A DNA stretch of 64,000 nt from DATBDM01 sp034664425 (GCA_034664425.1 JAXDHR010000105.1:17094-81093); one strand, 5' to 3'; shown: positions 33,801 through 42,419, counted from the stretch's first letter. Notes: generated by a model from the letters alone, not told the origin. A program made the numbers and translations.

Positions 33801-34443
33801 CGGCGCCGGCGCCGTCCGCGCGCTGGCCGCCGCCCGCGGAGAGCCGGTGACCGCCGCCGACGTCGAGGACCTGCGCGCGCTGGTCGCCGCGGTCGCGGGC
33901 TTCCCGCTGCGCGAGCGCCTCGCCGCCGCGCGGCGCGTGCGGCGCGAGGCGCCGTTCGCATTCGATCCCGGCGGCGCCGGAGCGGGCGGGGTCGTGATCA
34001 CCGGCTATCTCGACGTGCTCGCCGAGGAACCCGACGGCAGCGTGCTGATCGTCGACTACAAGTCGGACCGGCTCGGGGGCGAGGACCCGATCGCCCACGT
34101 CGCGCGCGACTACGAGACCCAGCGGCTGGTCTACGCGCTGGCCGGGCTGCGCGACGGGGCGCCCGCGGTCGAGATCGCCTACTGCTTCCTCGAGCGACCT
34201 GGCGAACCGGTCCTCGCCCGCTTCACCCGCGCGGACGCGCCGGAGCTCGGCGAGCGCCTGCTGGGCCTCGCCCGCGGCGTGCTCGACGAGCGCTGGACCG
34301 TGACGAGCGCGCCGCACCGCGAGCTGTGCGGCGACTGCCCCGGCCGCGCCGCACTGTGCTCGTGGCCCGAGGCGATGACGCTGCGCAGGACCGGCGATCA
34401 GTCGTCCGGGGGGTCCTTGGGCGCCAGCAGCGGGCCGTCGTAG
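30868..34443 (+). CDS. AddA-like UvrD-type helicase/nuclease
   Basis: The 1191-residue protein starts at GTG 30868, overlapping the AddB-like stop. It has a full SF1A helicase: Walker A AAAAGSGKTAVMVERF near residue 25, LTFTEKAAGELRERI, the Walker B VMVDEFQDTNRLQLDLL, FAVGDEFQSIYRFRHAD, LMTIHRAKGLEFPVV and FYVAMTRARERLILAGG. A C-terminal PD-(D/E)XK domain has ITGYLDVLAEEPDGSVLIVD and YKSDRL. It is the motor and second nuclease of the double-strand-break resection complex. Its last 46 bases overlap, tail to tail, the YihY gene. Confidence 0.92.
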   Translation: MSRAFTAEQRAAISDRVGSGLLAAAAGSGKTAVMVERFVEAVLEDGVAVGSILALTFTEKAAGELRERIRRRLVELGEDERAREVDAAWVGTIHGFCARVLRAQPLAAGLDPRFAVLDAAEARRVEEGAYERALDAWAAARGAPAVDLAAAYGPALRDLIVETHDTLRSRGATRPRVPVPPPREAPDPARLRAARDAAIACLSGAGDGARVRAGLAALASCAEALELAGDGVPWPGALAASELKGGAKALGHEACEGYRAAWAEHRAACADHHARAALALIDDLLTRFADAYARDKAARAGLDFEDLELGVRDLFADPAIRGRWAERFALVMVDEFQDTNRLQLDLLEALERDSGSPSATGTGNLFAVGDEFQSIYRFRHADVSIFRERQARLGHGRVRRLRANFRSAEELLDVLNGAFCDELGPAFEPLRAGRAAEGPLRLFDPDPPSGAPPVELLLTDTRGWEDDPGLAGVAEKPWRAAEARLVAQRLRAEVDAGRRPGDVVVLVRATASLRLLEQALEDQGLPTYVVGGRGYWSQEQVRDGLAWLATLANPRDEEALLAVLASPFCGARTDALVLLAGAARARSAGLWPVLRELGETGTAAWAAPLAAEQRDRLARVARVLAGERAHAERLSAEQLLERAIVATGYDLEVLARSGGDRRMANLRKLMRLAREHERAEGRDLHAFVAFAGAQDLTQAREGEAALESEGLDAVRLMTIHRAKGLEFPVVCVADLGRQGATGRPALLLGEDGSVGLRLAPIGGGEGVPALAWQRLADAEARQEAEEERRLFYVAMTRARERLILAGGVDAGRWPGPRPGGAPIGWIARALTGDPAALVSDGEPEHVLVRPFGGRLARVRIALNAPGTLDRVLARSALAPASAPLRTAATASALPAPPDVPPAAARARPAPQRLSYSQLQDHARCGYRFYLRRVLGLADDPAPPDPDAPAQPQQLAPKIRGTLAHALLEQLDFARPQAPGAGAVRALAAARGEPVTAADVEDLRALVAAVAGFPLRERLAAARRVRREAPFAFDPGGAGAGGVVITGYLDVLAEEPDGSVLIVDYKSDRLGGEDPIAHVARDYETQRLVYALAGLRDGAPAVEIAYCFLERPGEPVLARFTRADAPELGERLLGLARGVLDERWTVTSAPHRELCGDCPGRAALCSWPEAMTLRRTGDQSSGGSLGASSGPS

Positions 34444-35297
34444 CCCGGCGGCAGCTCGGGCGACCGGCGCAGGTCGACGACCGCGTTGAGCTCGGCGCCG
34501 AACAGCAGGGCGACGTTGGTCAGCCAGATCCAGACCAGCAGCACGACGACCGTGGCGAACGAGCCGTAGGTCGCCCCGTAGCTCGAGAAGTTCGAGGCGT
34601 AGACGAAGAACAGCCCGGAGGCGAGGAGCCAGGCGAGCACGCCCGAGACCGCGCCGGGCGTGATGAAGCGGAAGCGGCGGATCTCGGCGTTCGGGGCCGC
34701 GTAGTAGACGAGCGCGTAGATCAGCATCGCGACGAGCAGCGCGGCGGGCCAGCGCAGGATCCGCCACAGCGCGGCGGCCGTGTCGCCGAGCCCGATCACG
34801 CCGAGCACGTCGCCGGCGAGGCCGCCGCCGAGGAAAATCAGCACGAACGCGACGAACACCAGCACGAGCAGCACGAGCGTCCAGCCGAGATCCTCGGCCT
34901 TGTGCTTGACGAACCCGCGGCCCTCCTGCACACGCCAGATGTGATTGAGCGCGCGGCCGACCGCCCCGAACGCCCCGCTCGCGCCGTACAGCGCGCTGGC
35001 GGAGCCGAGGATCAGCGCGGTGACGGCGGTGCCGCGCTGCTTCTGCGCCGACTGCAGCGCGGCGGTGACGGCGTTGATCACGTCCTTGGGCGCGCCGGCA
35101 TCGCGCAGGTAGTTCCCGGCGTCGGTGATCAGGCCCTGCTGGCCGACGAGCCCGAGCACGGCGACGCCCAGCAGCAGCGCCGGGAACAGCGACATCATCG
35201 AGTAGTAGGTCAGCGCGGCCGCGTGGTCGGTGACCGCGTCGCGCTGGAAGCGAGAGAAGGCCGCCTTGAAGTCAGCGGGCGCGATCGCCGCGGCCAT
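34398..35297 (-). CDS. YihY/BrkB family membrane protein
   Basis: The 299-residue protein has about six membrane helices and the YihY/virulence factor BrkB pattern: an N-terminal amphipathic start FKAAFSRFQRDAVTDHAAAL then TYYSMMSLFPALLLGVAVLG, central SASALYGASGAFGAVGRALN, and the C-terminal TYGSFATVVVLLVWIWLTNV and LLFGAELNAV. The family's function is unsettled (formerly RNase BN). Its ATG overlaps the ANTAR regulator stop (ATGA), so the two are coupled. The acidic C-terminal tail is encoded in the 46 bases shared with addA. Confidence 0.9.
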   Translation of the reverse strand: MAAAIAPADFKAAFSRFQRDAVTDHAAALTYYSMMSLFPALLLGVAVLGLVGQQGLITDAGNYLRDAGAPKDVINAVTAALQSAQKQRGTAVTALILGSASALYGASGAFGAVGRALNHIWRVQEGRGFVKHKAEDLGWTLVLLVLVFVAFVLIFLGGGLAGDVLGVIGLGDTAAALWRILRWPAALLVAMLIYALVYYAAPNAEIRRFRFITPGAVSGVLAWLLASGLFFVYASNFSSYGATYGSFATVVVLLVWIWLTNVALLFGAELNAVVDLRRSPELPPGYDGPLLAPKDPPDD

Positions 35298-35923
35298 CAG
35301 CGCCGCGGGCGCGGCGGCAGAAGCGCATGCCCGCCGAGTACCGTCTGCGCGACCTCTATGACAGGGCGCGAAGTCGAGCGGGCCTGCTCGCGCATCAACT
35401 CGAAGGCACCGCGGTCGTCGACTCCGTGGCGCTCCATCAGGATCCCCTTGGCGCGCTCGATCAGGGTGCGCCGTTGCAGGGCGGTCTCGAGCTGCTCGAC
35501 CTTGTCGGCGAGGTGGCGGGCCTCGCGGTAGCGCCGGACCGCCACCTCGATCGCCGCTTGGACGGTATCGGGCTCGTTGGACTCGACCCAGGCGGAGATG
35601 CCGCGCTCGGCCGCGCGGGCGACGAACTGCGTGTCCCCGCGCGGAACCTGCGCGATCACCGGACCGGACGCGTATTCGACCGTCTCGCCGATCAGGGCCA
35701 GCGCGTGCTCGTCGTCGCGGTGAAGCGAGACGATCGCCAGGTTCGGGTCCTCGCGGGCGATGATCTCCGCCGCCTCGCGCACCGACACCGCGAACGGCGT
35801 CACCACGTGACCCAGGGACTCGAGGACGGCGGCCAGCTTTTCCAGGGCTTCTGCGTTCTCGTCCGCGATCAGGATGCGCAGGCCGCGCTCCGTGGTGGTG
35901 CCGAGGACCGAGCCGCTGGTCAC
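35297..35923 (-). CDS. ANTAR-domain response regulator
   Basis: The 208-residue protein starts at GTG 35923. A receiver-like domain (about residues 15-130, LRILIADENAEALEKLAAVL, LAIVSLHRDDEHALALIG) is followed by a helix and an ANTAR domain: ALQRRTLIERAKGILMERHG with the conserved alanine/lysine pattern and FELMREQARSTSRPVIEVA. In the receiver, Ser sits where phosphorylatable Asp usually is (AIVSLHRDD), so it may be signal-independent or differently triggered. ANTAR proteins bind dual hairpins to prevent termination. Coupled to YihY; the RNA target is unknown. Confidence 0.88.
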   Translation of the reverse strand: MTSGSVLGTTTERGLRILIADENAEALEKLAAVLESLGHVVTPFAVSVREAAEIIAREDPNLAIVSLHRDDEHALALIGETVEYASGPVIAQVPRGDTQFVARAAERGISAWVESNEPDTVQAAIEVAVRRYREARHLADKVEQLETALQRRTLIERAKGILMERHGVDDRGAFELMREQARSTSRPVIEVAQTVLGGHALLPPRPRR

Positions 35924-36022
35924 GTTACGCTCACACGCTCGGTAGAATGAGCGTTTCCGCGGCCCAGCCCCCCGTCGCAACCCGACTCACGCCCCAGCTC
36001 ATCGGCGTGTGGATCGCTTCGA

Positions 36023-36907
36023 GTGGAGACCGTGGAGTTGGAGAACAACAGCGGGCGGGAGGAGAGCAGCAGGAGACCCGGAGCATATCCCGCGTCCGAT
36101 GCCGTTGCCGAACGGGCTGCGAGAGCGCGCGAGGATCGGCGCCTGCTGATCCGCCTGCACCGCCACGGCGACACGGCTGCCCGCGACGCGCTCGTCGAGC
36201 GCTTCCTGCCGCTCGCGCGCCAGCTCGCGCGCCGCTACCAGCACGGCGGCGAGCAGCTCGACGACCTGGTCCAGGTGGCGTCGCTCGGATTGCTGAAGGC
36301 GATCGACCGCTTCGATCCGGCGCGCGAGACGGCCTTCTCGTCCTTCGCGGTGCCCACAATCCTGGGCGAGCTCAAGCGCCACTTCCGCGACAAGGGCTGG
36401 TCGGTCCGCGTCCCGCGCGACCTCCAGGAGCTGACCGTCCGCGTCGACCGCGTGACCGAGCAGCTCGCCCGCGAGCTCGGGCGCGCGCCGACGCTCGCCG
36501 AGGTTGCGGAGCGCACGGGCCACAGCGAGGAGCAGGTGCTCGAGGCGCGCGAGGCCGCGGGCGCCTATCGCGCGGTCTCGCTCGACCGTCCGCGCGACGA
36601 CGACGAGGAGGGCGAGGGCTCGGTCGGCGCCGCGATGGGCACCGAGGACCCGGGGTTCGGCGAGGCCGAGGACGCGGCGACCGTCCAGCGGCTGATGCGC
36701 GTGCTCTCCGAGCGCGAGCGCGAGGTGCTGCGCCTGCGCTTCGCCGAAGACCTCACGCAGTCCGAGATCGGCGCGCGCGTCGGCGTGTCGCAGATGCACG
36801 TCTCGCGCCTGATCCGCCAGGCGATCTCCCAGCTGCGCGCCGAGGCCGTGGACGACCAGGCGCCCGTACGCGGCTCGCTGCGCTCGCCCCCGCCCCCAGG
36901 GCCGTGA
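36023..36907 (+). CDS. RNA polymerase sigma factor, SigB/SigF/SigG type
   Basis: The 294-residue sigma factor has region 2 (LVERFLPLARQLARRYQHGG, DDLVQVASLGLLKAIDRFDP, AFSSFAVPTILGELKRHFRD), region 3 (ELGRAPTLAEVAERTGHSEE) and region 4 (LSEREREVLRLRFAEDLTQS, IGARVGVSQMHVSRLIRQA). This is the stress/sporulation SigB/F/G type, normally held by an RsbW-like anti-sigma factor such as that at 40852 or 60617. GTG 36023 or 36032 may be the start. A TAGAAT box at 35943-35948 could be its promoter -10. It is similar to the sigma factor at 43885. Confidence 0.92.
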   Translation: METVELENNSGREESSRRPGAYPASDAVAERAARAREDRRLLIRLHRHGDTAARDALVERFLPLARQLARRYQHGGEQLDDLVQVASLGLLKAIDRFDPARETAFSSFAVPTILGELKRHFRDKGWSVRVPRDLQELTVRVDRVTEQLARELGRAPTLAEVAERTGHSEEQVLEAREAAGAYRAVSLDRPRDDDEEGEGSVGAAMGTEDPGFGEAEDAATVQRLMRVLSEREREVLRLRFAEDLTQSEIGARVGVSQMHVSRLIRQAISQLRAEAVDDQAPVRGSLRSPPPPGP

Positions 36908-36938
36908 CGCAGCGGCCCGCGCAGGGTAGGTTGGCGCC

Positions 36939-37256
36939 ATGGAGCATTGGGACCTGCACGCGGTCACCGTCGAGCCGCGCAAACCGGAGATCCTGCATTC
37001 GGCGCGGGGCGAGGCGCGGTCGATCCTGATCGCGCTGCCCGCCGGCGAGCAGCTCCAGGATCACGAGGTGCACGAGCGCGCCTATCTCGTGGTCATCGAC
37101 GGCGAGGTGGAGGTCGGTGAGGCGTCCGGGGGTCCGGGCTTCGCCGCCGTCTTCGACCCCGGCGAGCGACATTCCGTCCAGGCCCGCAGCGATGCGAGGT
37201 TGCTGTTGGTACTTGCGCCCTGGCCGGGGGATGGACATCCTGGCGCTCGGGATTAG
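36939..37256 (+). CDS. Cupin-domain protein
   Basis: This 105-residue protein has a single cupin fold with LPAGEQLQDHEVHERAYLVV, GEVEVGEA and FDPGERHSVQARSDARLLLV. His residues of the cupin metal site are present in part (DHEVHE and RHSV). It begins 31 bases after the sigma gene and could share its transcript. The function of small lone cupins cannot be predicted; they range from isomerases to sensors. Confidence 0.8.
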   Translation: MEHWDLHAVTVEPRKPEILHSARGEARSILIALPAGEQLQDHEVHERAYLVVIDGEVEVGEASGGPGFAAVFDPGERHSVQARSDARLLLVLAPWPGDGHPGARD

Positions 37257-37300
37257 GATTCAGCGGCACTCGGCGGCATCACCGGAGGAGAGGAAGCGCG

Positions 37301-38494
<1,194 letters not shown>

Positions 38495-38502
38495 GCTGAC
38501 CC

Positions 38503-38529
38503 CGGCGCGGCGCCCGGGGCGCCGCGCCG
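38503..38529. terminator. Hairpin between convergent ABC ATPase and BON genes
   Basis: CGGCGCGGCGCC (38503-38514) pairs perfectly with GGCGCCGCGCCG (38518-38529) around a CGG loop, a 12-pair stem. It lies between two convergent stops and should end both transcripts. Confidence 0.6.
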
Positions 38530-38536
38530 ACCCCGC

Positions 38537-39067
38537 TCAGTCGTCCTCGTCGCGACGCGGCGCGGACTCCTCGGGCTCGAGCTTGTTGTCGAGGCCGATG
38601 ACGCCGTCGACGTGCGCGGCGTTGTCGCCGACGCGCTGTGCGGTGCCCGCGTCCGGGACGGTGCCCGTGAGCTCGACGACGCCGTCCTCGATGCCGACCG
38701 TGACGGCGTCGTCCGGCACGGCGGGATCCTCGGCGAGCTCGGACTCGACCTCGCGCGCGAGCGTGGCGTCGTCGGGCGTCTCGACCGTCTCCGCCTCACG
38801 CACCGCCGTGGCGTCCGGAACGGGCGCGGCCGTGATGGCCCCGGGCTTGCCCTCGTCGATCGGCCCGGCGGTCTGGTCGCCTGGCTCCTCAGTCGGCTCC
38901 GGCGCGACGGGCGGCGCGCTCGGCGCGCGTCCCGCGGAGCGCGGGGCCGTCGGCGCCGGCATCGGGGCGGGGGCCGGCGGAGTCGCGACCTGGGCGCGCC
39001 GGCGACGGGCCAGGACGGCCGCGGCGGCCGCGGCGGCGGCGAGCAGCAGGGCAAGCAGGCGGCGCAT
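38537..39067 (-). CDS. BON-domain protein with N-terminal membrane segment
   Basis: The 176-residue protein starts at ATG 39067 with GAGAGGGAA upstream. Residues 3-20 form a very Ala/Leu-rich helix, followed by RRRR, then a long Pro/Ala/Glu linker and a C-terminal BON domain (about 100-165: TLAREVESELAEDPAVPDDA, VTVGIEDGVVELTGTVPDA, VIGLDNKL). BON domains bind phospholipids and help hold membrane integrity in stress (OsmY-like). Orientation of the helix is uncertain. It is probably a stress-regulated gene. Confidence 0.82.
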   Translation of the reverse strand: MRRLLALLLAAAAAAAAVLARRRRAQVATPPAPAPMPAPTAPRSAGRAPSAPPVAPEPTEEPGDQTAGPIDEGKPGAITAAPVPDATAVREAETVETPDDATLAREVESELAEDPAVPDDAVTVGIEDGVVELTGTVPDAGTAQRVGDNAAHVDGVIGLDNKLEPEESAPRRDEDD

Positions 39068-39141
39068 CGTCAACGGGTTCCCTCTCGTCGGTGGCACGAC
39101 CTCGCCGTACCCTCGCGCCGCACGGGCGGAACGTCGCCCTG

Positions 39142-40032
39142 TCAGCGCCGGCGCCGGGTGCGCCGCGGCGGGAGCCGCTTGCGCCGGCGCGCCTTGATGT
39201 CGGTGTGGCGCAGGTCGTCGAGGATCTCGTCGCTCCAGTCGTGGGTGCGCAGCACGCGGTAGCGGTCGCTGGCCACGCGCATGTAGGCCTCGGTCTCGGT
39301 CTCGCCGTCGCCGATCAACTCGCCGGCGCGCAGCATCTCTGCGACCGGCTCGTACTCGTCCTGGAACCAATGGAGCGCGACCTCGCGGCGATCCATGAAC
39401 GAGCGCCGCTCCTGCATCGCGCGAAAGCCCCAGGCCTCCACTGCCTCGGCGAGCTCGCCGAAGTCCCACGGGTCGCTCAGCTCGATGCGCCGGCGCGCGT
39501 CGGGCGGCAGCGGCACCCGCTCTCGGAAGAGCCGCTCGTGATCCTTGATCGGCAGGTCGGGCAGCCGCGTGCTGAAATCGAGCGGCACGCGCGTGGTGAC
39601 CTCGGTCACGTAGGCGTCGATGTCCTTGCGCCCGAAGGCCTTCGCGACGGAGACGCGGTGGTGGCCGTCGCGCACGAAGTACAGGTCACCGACCTTGTAG
39701 AGCGACACCGGCGGCATCGTCTCGCCGCGCCGCTGGGCGGCGTTGATGCGCTCCCAGCGCGAGCGCAGCCGCGGCGAGGTGGGGCGGAAGCCGCGATCGA
39801 ACTCGGCGTTGCGGTCGACGGTGCCGACGATCGCGTCGAGTGGCACGACCTTCAGCCCGATGTCGGACTGCCCGGTCCGGCCGAGCGCGTCGACGACCTC
39901 CTCGAACGGCAGGATCAGCCCGACGTCGTCGGGTTCGCGCCGCAGCCGGCGCGCGATCTCGGTGAGAAACCGGGCGCGCCTGGCTCGGGAGAAGTCGTTC
40001 TGCGCGTCGGGACCAGGGAAGCCGCTGCTCAT
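39142..40032 (-). CDS. ParB-like N-terminal domain protein
   Basis: This 296-residue protein carries a ParB/sulfiredoxin-like segment: VPLDAIVGTVDRNAEFDRGF, then SLYKVGDLYFVRDGHHRVSV and AKAFGRKDIDAYVTEV. The GHHR box is the nucleotide-binding core of the fold. The second half, helical and acidic (DFGELAEAVEAWGFRAMQER, EVALHWFQDEYEPVAEML), is not the HTH domain of ParB, so it does not look like a chromosome partition protein. A very basic tail ends it. It follows the STAS gene by 14 bases in the same direction, suggesting a stress-operon member. Function unknown. Confidence 0.75.
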   Translation of the reverse strand: MSSGFPGPDAQNDFSRARRARFLTEIARRLRREPDDVGLILPFEEVVDALGRTGQSDIGLKVVPLDAIVGTVDRNAEFDRGFRPTSPRLRSRWERINAAQRRGETMPPVSLYKVGDLYFVRDGHHRVSVAKAFGRKDIDAYVTEVTTRVPLDFSTRLPDLPIKDHERLFRERVPLPPDARRRIELSDPWDFGELAEAVEAWGFRAMQERRSFMDRREVALHWFQDEYEPVAEMLRAGELIGDGETETEAYMRVASDRYRVLRTHDWSDEILDDLRHTDIKARRRKRLPPRRTRRRR

Positions 40033-40046
40033 GCCCGGTCCGGAGA

Positions 40047-40409
40047 CTACCCGGCGCCGACCGCGCCCCCGTCGAGGGCCTCATCCAGCGACGTGACCAT
40101 CGTGAACACGCCGTCGAGGCCCGTGATCCGGAAGGTCTTGGTGATCGAGTCGCTGTTGCACACGATCACGAGCGAGCCGCCCCGCAGCTTGAGCCGCCGG
40201 TGCGCGCCGATCAGCACGCCGAGGCTCGACGAGTCGATGAACGTCGTCGCGAGCAGATCGACCACGACGCGCGCGATGCCGGCATCGATCGGCTCGGAGA
40301 CGTGCTGCTTGAACTCCGGCGCCGTGAACAGGTCGATCTCGCCGGTGACGGCGATCACGTGCGTGTCCTTGCCCACGCGGCGGTCGGAGATCTCGAACTC
40401 GATGGCCAT
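40047..40409 (-). CDS. STAS-domain anti-anti-sigma factor
   Basis: This 120-residue protein is a single STAS domain (SpoIIAA/RsbV family): VIAVTGEIDLFTAPEFKQHV, VVVDLLATTFIDSSSLGVLI with the phosphorylatable serine (Ser60-62 region) and SLVIVCNSDSITKTFRITGL. Dephosphorylated, it would bind an RsbW-like anti-sigma factor and free a SigB/F-type sigma. It lies just downstream of two RsbW-like genes (40448, 40852) and upstream of the ParB-like gene. Confidence 0.9.
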   Translation of the reverse strand: MAIEFEISDRRVGKDTHVIAVTGEIDLFTAPEFKQHVSEPIDAGIARVVVDLLATTFIDSSSLGVLIGAHRRLKLRGGSLVIVCNSDSITKTFRITGLDGVFTMVTSLDEALDGGAVGAG

Positions 40410-40447
40410 GGATCCGGCGCCCTATTCCCCCGGCAGAGGGAGCACAA

Positions 40448-40855
40448 TCATGCGGCGACGTCCGAGTAGGCGAGCCGGACGTCGAGGAACTCGCCGCCGT
40501 CGCCCGTCTCCACGCTCAGTTCGTCAGCGAGCTGCTCGATCACGTTGCCCACTCCGGGCACCGCAGCATCCACGATCAGCGCCTCGGCGCCGCCGGGCCG
40601 GAGCGGCCCCACGCGCAGCGACAGCGTGCGCGGTCCGGGCTGGAGCGAGACGTCCACCGTCTCGGCCGCGACGTGCGCCGGCGCGCGCGCCGCGATCAGG
40701 TCGGCGACGAGCACCGCGTCGTCGAGCCGGTCGAGCGGCAGGTCGGCGCGCGCGGCGAGCATGCCGACGACGCGCCGCAGGACCGGCCCCACCAGCGGCC
40801 CGGAGGCGATCGAGACGTGCGTCGGCGGCGATTGAACGTCCGTGGGCGCCGTCAC
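40448..40855 (-). CDS. Degenerate RsbW-like protein (pseudo-ATPase)
   Basis: The 135-residue protein starts at GTG 40855, overlapping the stop of the RsbW gene (GTGA). It has the general length and order of the HATPase fold: RRVVGMLAARADLPLDRLDD aligns with the helix before the N box of its neighbour, but ADLIAARAPAHVA stands where EACTNVVRHAY should be. The catalytic Asn is lost and no Gly-rich G1/G2 boxes remain (SLQPGPRTLSLRVGPLRPGG). It should not bind ATP. It may be a regulatory partner of the true RsbW by dimerising with it. Reading this as a divergent duplicate is inference. Confidence 0.65.
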   Translation of the reverse strand: MTAPTDVQSPPTHVSIASGPLVGPVLRRVVGMLAARADLPLDRLDDAVLVADLIAARAPAHVAAETVDVSLQPGPRTLSLRVGPLRPGGAEALIVDAAVPGVGNVIEQLADELSVETGDGGEFLDVRLAYSDVAA

Positions 40856-41367
40856 GCGGCCCCCACGCGCGAAGAGCCGCACTGGAACGACATGGCGAGG
40901 CGGCTGCCTGCGCTCGGGGCGTGTTGGATCTCGAGCGAGTGGACGATCGCGGCGATCAGCGGGAGCCCGAGGCCGGGCCCGGTGGTGTCGGGGCTGGGTC
41001 CGATGCCGCGCCCGCGGTCCGTGACGATCACGTCGAGCGATTCGCCCTCGGGACGGATGACGATCTCGAGCGGCCCAGGATCGGCACCGCCGTCGTAGGC
41101 GTGCCGGACGACGTTCGTGCAGGCCTCGGTGACGGCGAGGCGGATGTCCTCGACGACCGTCTCCGAGAGCTGCAGCGCCTCCGCGAAGGCGCCGAGCACG
41201 TGGCGGATCACCGACACGTTCTCCGGCCGGGCGGGAAGCGTGAGCCGCACGTCGGAGTGGCGGGCCTCGATCGGTTCGAGTGAATTGACGTGGCGGGTCC
41301 GGACGATGCCGTCGGCGACGCCGTCGACCGCGCCCGTGAAATCGCTGGGGGAGGGTTCGGAGCGCAT
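40852..41367 (-). CDS. RsbW-like anti-sigma factor (HATPase)
   Basis: The 171-residue protein has the serine-kinase HATPase fold: EDIRLAVTEACTNVVRHAYD (N box), VIVTDRGRGIGPSPDTTGPG (G1) and GLGLPLIAAIVHSLEIQHAP (G2). It should hold a SigB/F-type sigma factor and phosphorylate a STAS partner, for example those at 40047 or 41505. ATG 41367 is chosen because the open frame further upstream is Arg-rich shadow. Two N-terminal stretches (residues 1-35) are not part of the fold. It is the first gene of the operon. Confidence 0.9.
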   Translation of the reverse strand: MRSEPSPSDFTGAVDGVADGIVRTRHVNSLEPIEARHSDVRLTLPARPENVSVIRHVLGAFAEALQLSETVVEDIRLAVTEACTNVVRHAYDGGADPGPLEIVIRPEGESLDVIVTDRGRGIGPSPDTTGPGLGLPLIAAIVHSLEIQHAPSAGSRLAMSFQCGSSRVGAA

Positions 41368-41504
41368 GACTGGTTCGTACCGCTGCGTACCCGCGGTCCA
41401 GCGCGAGTAACCTCCGCGAACGGCGGGCGTCAGGCTGTGGGCGTCGAAGCCGGGTCCGCGCGTACAGAGCCTGACATGACGGGCCGTGTCCGTGCGGTCC
41501 ACTG

Positions 41505-41918
41505 ATGCACTTTGATACATCGATCACCGTGCAGCGCGAACCGACCCGCATCGACGAGCTGGGCATCAAGCCGCCGCCGGCGTTCTCGATCTCCGACGAG
41601 GCGGTCGACGAAGCCGTGGTGATCCGGCTCGAGGGCGAGTTCGACCTCGCGGCGAGCACCTCGCTGCGCAGGCACATCGATTCGACGGCCGGGCGCGCGC
41701 TCGTGCTCGACCTGCGGCTTGTGACCTTCGTCGACTCCTCCGCACTGCGGGAGCTGTTGCGCGCACGCATGGGTCTGCCGGTACGTGGCGACCGGCTCGT
41801 GCTCGCCGCGATCGCACCGCCGCTGCGGCGCCTGCTCGAGCTCACCCACACCGCATCGCTGTTCGAGACCGCGCCCACGCGTGAGGCGGCGCTGCGCATG
41901 CTCGGCGCCTCGGACTAG
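41505..41918 (+). CDS. STAS-domain anti-anti-sigma factor
   Basis: The 137-residue protein has an extra 35-residue N terminus and a STAS domain: VVIRLEGEFDLAASTSLRRH, ALVLDLRLVTFVDSSALREL with the conserved Ser and a late LRRLLELTHTASLFETAPTR. It is divergent from the RsbW-like gene at 40852 and shares its promoter region (41368-41504). It would switch partner binding by phosphorylation at the Ser in DSSAL. Confidence 0.88.
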   Translation: MHFDTSITVQREPTRIDELGIKPPPAFSISDEAVDEAVVIRLEGEFDLAASTSLRRHIDSTAGRALVLDLRLVTFVDSSALRELLRARMGLPVRGDRLVLAAIAPPLRRLLELTHTASLFETAPTREAALRMLGASD

Positions 41919-41921
41919 GGG

Positions 41922-42419
41922 TCAGGCGGCGCGGCGGTCGCGAACCGAGTGCGGGCCGATCTCGGTCTCCTGCTGCTGCGTGTTCGCCCGGGCGCACAAC
42001 CAGGAGAAGCCGGTGTGCAGGAAGTCGCTGCCCGCAGACGCTGCGAGCACGGTGGTGACGGTGCGCGCGGTCGCGGGCTTGTGCAGGCGCAGGCCGACGA
42101 GGCCGAGGGCGCACCACGCGCCGGTGCAGCGCGTGCAGCTCATGAGCTCGCCGACCGCGTAGCGCAGCCGGCGCCCCTTCGGCCGGCGGCCGCTCGGCTG
42201 CTCATCGACGAACGGCTGGCGGATCCAGGTCTCGACCTTCTCGTGGACGATCAGCTTGGACAGCGCGAACGTCGCCGCGGCGATCACGGGCAGCTCGCCA
42301 CCGGGAATCGGGTCGCGGCCGCGGGCGCTCAGCGCGGTGCCGCTGAGCAGCGCGCCGTAGAGGGCCGAGAGCACGGCGTAGTCGGCGGCCTCGGTCGGGG
42401 TCTGGGAGACGGGGCGCAT
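41922..42419 (-). CDS. DUF1360 family membrane protein
   Basis: This 165-residue protein fits DUF1360: AADYAVLSALYGALLSGTAL, ATFALSKLIVHEKVETWIRQ and the hallmark GELMSCTRCTGAWCALGLVG with CTRC. Two or three hydrophobic segments suggest a membrane protein. In Bacillus a member (SpmB-like neighbour YwnG-type) is coded near sporulation genes, but the role is unknown. The ATG overlaps (ATGA) the end of a small Pro-rich frame. Confidence 0.8.
   Translation of the reverse strand: MRPVSQTPTEAADYAVLSALYGALLSGTALSARGRDPIPGGELPVIAAATFALSKLIVHEKVETWIRQPFVDEQPSGRRPKGRRLRYAVGELMSCTRCTGAWCALGLVGLRLHKPATARTVTTVLAASAGSDFLHTGFSWLCARANTQQQETEIGPHSVRDRRAA

Noticed and set aside
31195..34767. Very long open frame on the minus strand opposite the AddA-like gene
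   Set aside because: Its translation is Arg/Ala/Gly-rich with no family motifs, while the plus-strand frame has all helicase motifs. Long antisense frames are normal at this GC content.
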